From NCBI GenBank assembly GCA_022511285.1, contig JAFLRW010000073.1, forward strand, positions 1 through 8,762: DNA of 8,762 nucleotides. Reading direction: 5' to 3'. Of the stretch, positions 6,830 through 8,762 are shown piece after piece. A program made the position numbers and the translations under genes. Under the pieces are notes generated by a model. That model was not told where the DNA came from and made no database searches. It saw only the letters and a list, made by a program, of their open reading frames with translations. Position 1 is the stretch's first letter. Each line of letters opens with the position of its first letter. This stretch comes from Duncaniella sp. Lineage in GTDB: Bacteria; Bacteroidota; Bacteroidia; Bacteroidales; Muribaculaceae.

Positions 6830-6880
6830 CACTCATCAAAATTAGAAACTTCAAACCACCTCTTACACCTTATACATACT

Positions 6881-8762
6881 ATGGATTTTCAAAAAACCGG
6901 CTACACGTTTGACGAAGCCTACAGGGCATCAATCGAATATTTCGGGGGCGACGAGCTCGCAGCCCGCGTATGGGTGAGCAAATATGCTCTCAAAGACTCA
7001 TACGGCAACATTTTTGAACTGACGCCGGAGGATATGCACCGCCGTCTCGCATCCGAGATAGCCCGCATAGAGCGCAACTATCCCAATCCTATGACCGAGG
7101 AGGAGGTGATGGAGCTACTGCGCAATTTCAAATATGTGGTGCCTCAGGGAAGCCCTATGGCCGGCATCGGCAACGACTTTCAGACAGGCTCGTTGAGCAA
7201 TTGCTTCGTGATTGGACTTGACGGTCATCCCGATTCATACGGAGGCATTATCAAACTCGACGAAGAGCAAGTGCAGCTGATGAAGCGTCGCGGCGGTGTG
7301 GGCCACGACCTGAGCGACCTGCGCCCGAAGGGGATGCCTGTAAAAAATTCAGCGCTGACCTCCACCGGCTTAGTGCCATTTATGGAGAGATATTCCAATT
7401 CCACACGTGAGGTGGCTCAGGATGGCCGCCGCGGTGCACTGATGCTCACTGTGGCAATAAAGCATCCCGATTCAGAGCGTTTTATAGATGCAAAATTAGA
7501 GCAAGGAAAGATTACGGGGGCCAACGTGTCGGTGAAAATAGACGACGAGTTTATGCGCGCCGTGGAGTCGGGCGACAACTATGTCCGCCAGTTCCCTATC
7601 GATGCAGCCGAGCCGGCCGTGAAGACTGACACTGATGCACGTGCTCTCTGGAACAAGATTGTCTACAATGCATGGAAGTCAGCAGAGCCGGGAGTGCTTT
7701 TCTGGGATACAATAACCCGCGAATCAATCCCCGATTGCTATGCCGACCTCGGATTTCAGACCGTGTCAACCAACCCCTGCGGTGAAATTCCTCTCTGCCC
7801 CTACGACAGCTGCCGCCTTGTGGCCGTTAATCTCTATTCCTATGTGAAAAATCCTTTCACTCCTCAGGCGGAATTTGATTTTGACCTTTTTGCACAGCAC
7901 ATTCGCAAGGCTCAGCGTGTGATGGACGACATCATTGACCTTGAAATGGAGAAAATCGACCGCATAATCTCCAAGATTGAGTCAGACCCCGAGATGCCTG
8001 AAGTAAAGGAGACGGAGCTGAATCTTTGGAAAAAAATCCGCTCCAAGACCCTCAAAGGGCGTCGCACAGGTTTAGGCACCACTGCCGAGGGGGATATGAT
8101 AGCCGCTCTTGGCCTGCGCTACGGCACCACCGAGGCGACAGATATGAGCATTTCGGTCCACAAGGCCCTTGCCATCGCCGCTTTTGGCTCAAGTGTCGAG
8201 ATGGCAAGGGAGCGCGGCGCGTTTGAGGTTTATAATGCCGAGCGCGAACGCAATAATCCTTTTATTTCGCGTCTGAGGACAGAGTCTCCTGAGTTGGTGG
8301 CCGAAATGGAACAATACGGACGCCGCAACATAGCATGTCTCACCATCGCTCCCACCGGCACCACGTCGCTAATGACACAGACATCATCGGGCATCGAGCC
8401 GGTATTTATGCCGGTCTACAAGCGTCGCCGCAAGGTGAATGCCAATGATGTCGATGCCCGAGTGGATTTCATTGACGAATCAGGCGACAAGTTTGAGGAA
8501 TATGTGGTCTATCATCCCAAGTTCGTTGATTGGATGAAGGTCCACGGCATCGAACCGCGCAATGATTATTCACAGTCTGAAATTGACGCGCTTGTGGCCC
8601 GTTCGCCATACCACAAGGCCACAGCCAACGATATAGACTGGATGGAAAAGGTGCGTATGCAGGGAGCTGTACAGAAGTGGGTTGACCACTCCATCTCAGT
8701 CACTATCAATCTCCCGGGCGACGTCACCCCCGAGCTCGTGAATCATCTCTATCTTGAAGCCT
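6881..8762 (+). CDS. nrdJ: Adenosylcobalamin-dependent class II ribonucleotide reductase (3' end cut by window)
   Basis: This cytoplasmic enzyme reduces ribonucleotides to deoxyribonucleotides, using coenzyme B12 to form the active thiyl radical, so it needs neither oxygen nor a separate radical subunit. The frame is open without a stop from the ATG at 6881 to the window end, giving 627 codons. The catalytic motif NPCGE has Asn298, radical Cys300 and Glu302. The redox pair is Cys108 (GSLSNCFVI) and Cys311 (YDSCRLVAVNL); the 11-residue Cys300-Cys311 spacing is that of class II enzymes. The phosphate-binding loop PTGTTS is at 491-496, followed by SGIEP. Segments at about 365-395 (charged, helical) and 520-550 (RVDFIDESGDKFEEY) fit the large class II type. 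The missing part should hold the rest of the barrel and a Cys-rich tail. Class II is favoured over class I by overall sequence and by the lack of an nrdB-like neighbour in view, but downstream genes are not visible. Confidence 0.9.
   Translation, partial: MDFQKTGYTFDEAYRASIEYFGGDELAARVWVSKYALKDSYGNIFELTPEDMHRRLASEIARIERNYPNPMTEEEVMELLRNFKYVVPQGSPMAGIGNDFQTGSLSNCFVIGLDGHPDSYGGIIKLDEEQVQLMKRRGGVGHDLSDLRPKGMPVKNSALTSTGLVPFMERYSNSTREVAQDGRRGALMLTVAIKHPDSERFIDAKLEQGKITGANVSVKIDDEFMRAVESGDNYVRQFPIDAAEPAVKTDTDARALWNKIVYNAWKSAEPGVLFWDTITRESIPDCYADLGFQTVSTNPCGEIPLCPYDSCRLVAVNLYSYVKNPFTPQAEFDFDLFAQHIRKAQRVMDDIIDLEMEKIDRIISKIESDPEMPEVKETELNLWKKIRSKTLKGRRTGLGTTAEGDMIAALGLRYGTTEATDMSISVHKALAIAAFGSSVEMARERGAFEVYNAERERNNPFISRLRTESPELVAEMEQYGRRNIACLTIAPTGTTSLMTQTSSGIEPVFMPVYKRRRKVNANDVDARVDFIDESGDKFEEYVVYHPKFVDWMKVHGIEPRNDYSQSEIDALVARSPYHKATANDIDWMEKVRMQGAVQKWVDHSISVTINLPGDVTPELVNHLYLEA

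Larger units (their letters stand above)
6559..6880. other. Divergent rprX / nrdJ control region
   Basis: This 322-bp AT-rich non-coding region separates two divergent genes. It holds a promoter candidate for each direction. It also has an 11-bp inverted repeat placed at its two sides (TTAACAATCGT at 6609-6619, ACGATTGTTAA at 6769-6779), a TTAACAT direct repeat (6664-6670, 6683-6689) over the rprX promoter, and a TGGCGC direct repeat (6633-6638, 6654-6659) in the rprX leader. I find no convincing small gene, B12 riboswitch, T-box or tRNA in it. Confidence 0.7.

Noticed and set aside
6559..6880. Possible cobalamin riboswitch or NrdR boxes upstream of nrdJ
   Set aside because: No conserved B12-box sequence and no pair of NrdR-like repeats could be found by eye.
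1..8762. Mobile elements, CRISPR arrays, tRNA or rRNA genes
   Set aside because: No transposase, integrase, spaced-repeat array or tRNA-like cloverleaf was seen. The window is tightly packed with intact conserved genes, truncated only at its edges.

Overview
This window looks like chromosomal DNA from a member of the Bacteroidota, most likely the order Bacteroidales. The evidence is an RprX/RprY-type two-component pair, a membrane regulator of the TPR/one-TM/HTH type found in that phylum, a class II ribonucleotide reductase whose start region reads like Bacteroidales versions, promoter matches to the Bacteroides pattern TTTG - about 20 bp - TAnnTTTG, and start codons without clear Shine-Dalgarno sequences. 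The base composition looks balanced to moderately GC-rich, which would fit Muribaculaceae-like relatives better than classical Bacteroides. That is only an impression, and the genus cannot be fixed from this sequence.

Layout from left to right: (1) the 3' part of a membrane ion-pumping pyrophosphatase gene (hppA, + strand, cut by the window start), closed by a hairpin/T-run terminator. (2) Convergent to it, a minus-strand pair read right to left: purT (formate-dependent GAR transformylase) and, 17 bp after it, a gene for a secreted-TPR/one-TM/HTH regulator of DUF6377 type. A good promoter lies just upstream of purT. (3) A second minus-strand operon, rprX (sensor kinase) and rprY (response regulator), separated by 8 bp and ended by a perfect 16-bp stem with a T6 run. 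(4) A 322-bp divergent control region with back-to-back promoter candidates and several short repeats. (5) On the + strand, the first 627 codons of an adenosylcobalamin-dependent (class II) ribonucleotide reductase gene, nrdJ, which runs off the window end.

Functionally this is mostly housekeeping plus signalling: pyrophosphate-driven ion pumping, purine synthesis from formate, deoxynucleotide synthesis using B12, and two regulatory systems. I see no mobile element, CRISPR array, tRNA, rRNA or defence island, and no clear sign of a new multi-gene system. The most interesting points are the structured divergent region between the rprXY operon and nrdJ, a Lys-to-His change in the ATP-binding loop of PurT, and the close coupling of purT to a membrane-bound regulator.
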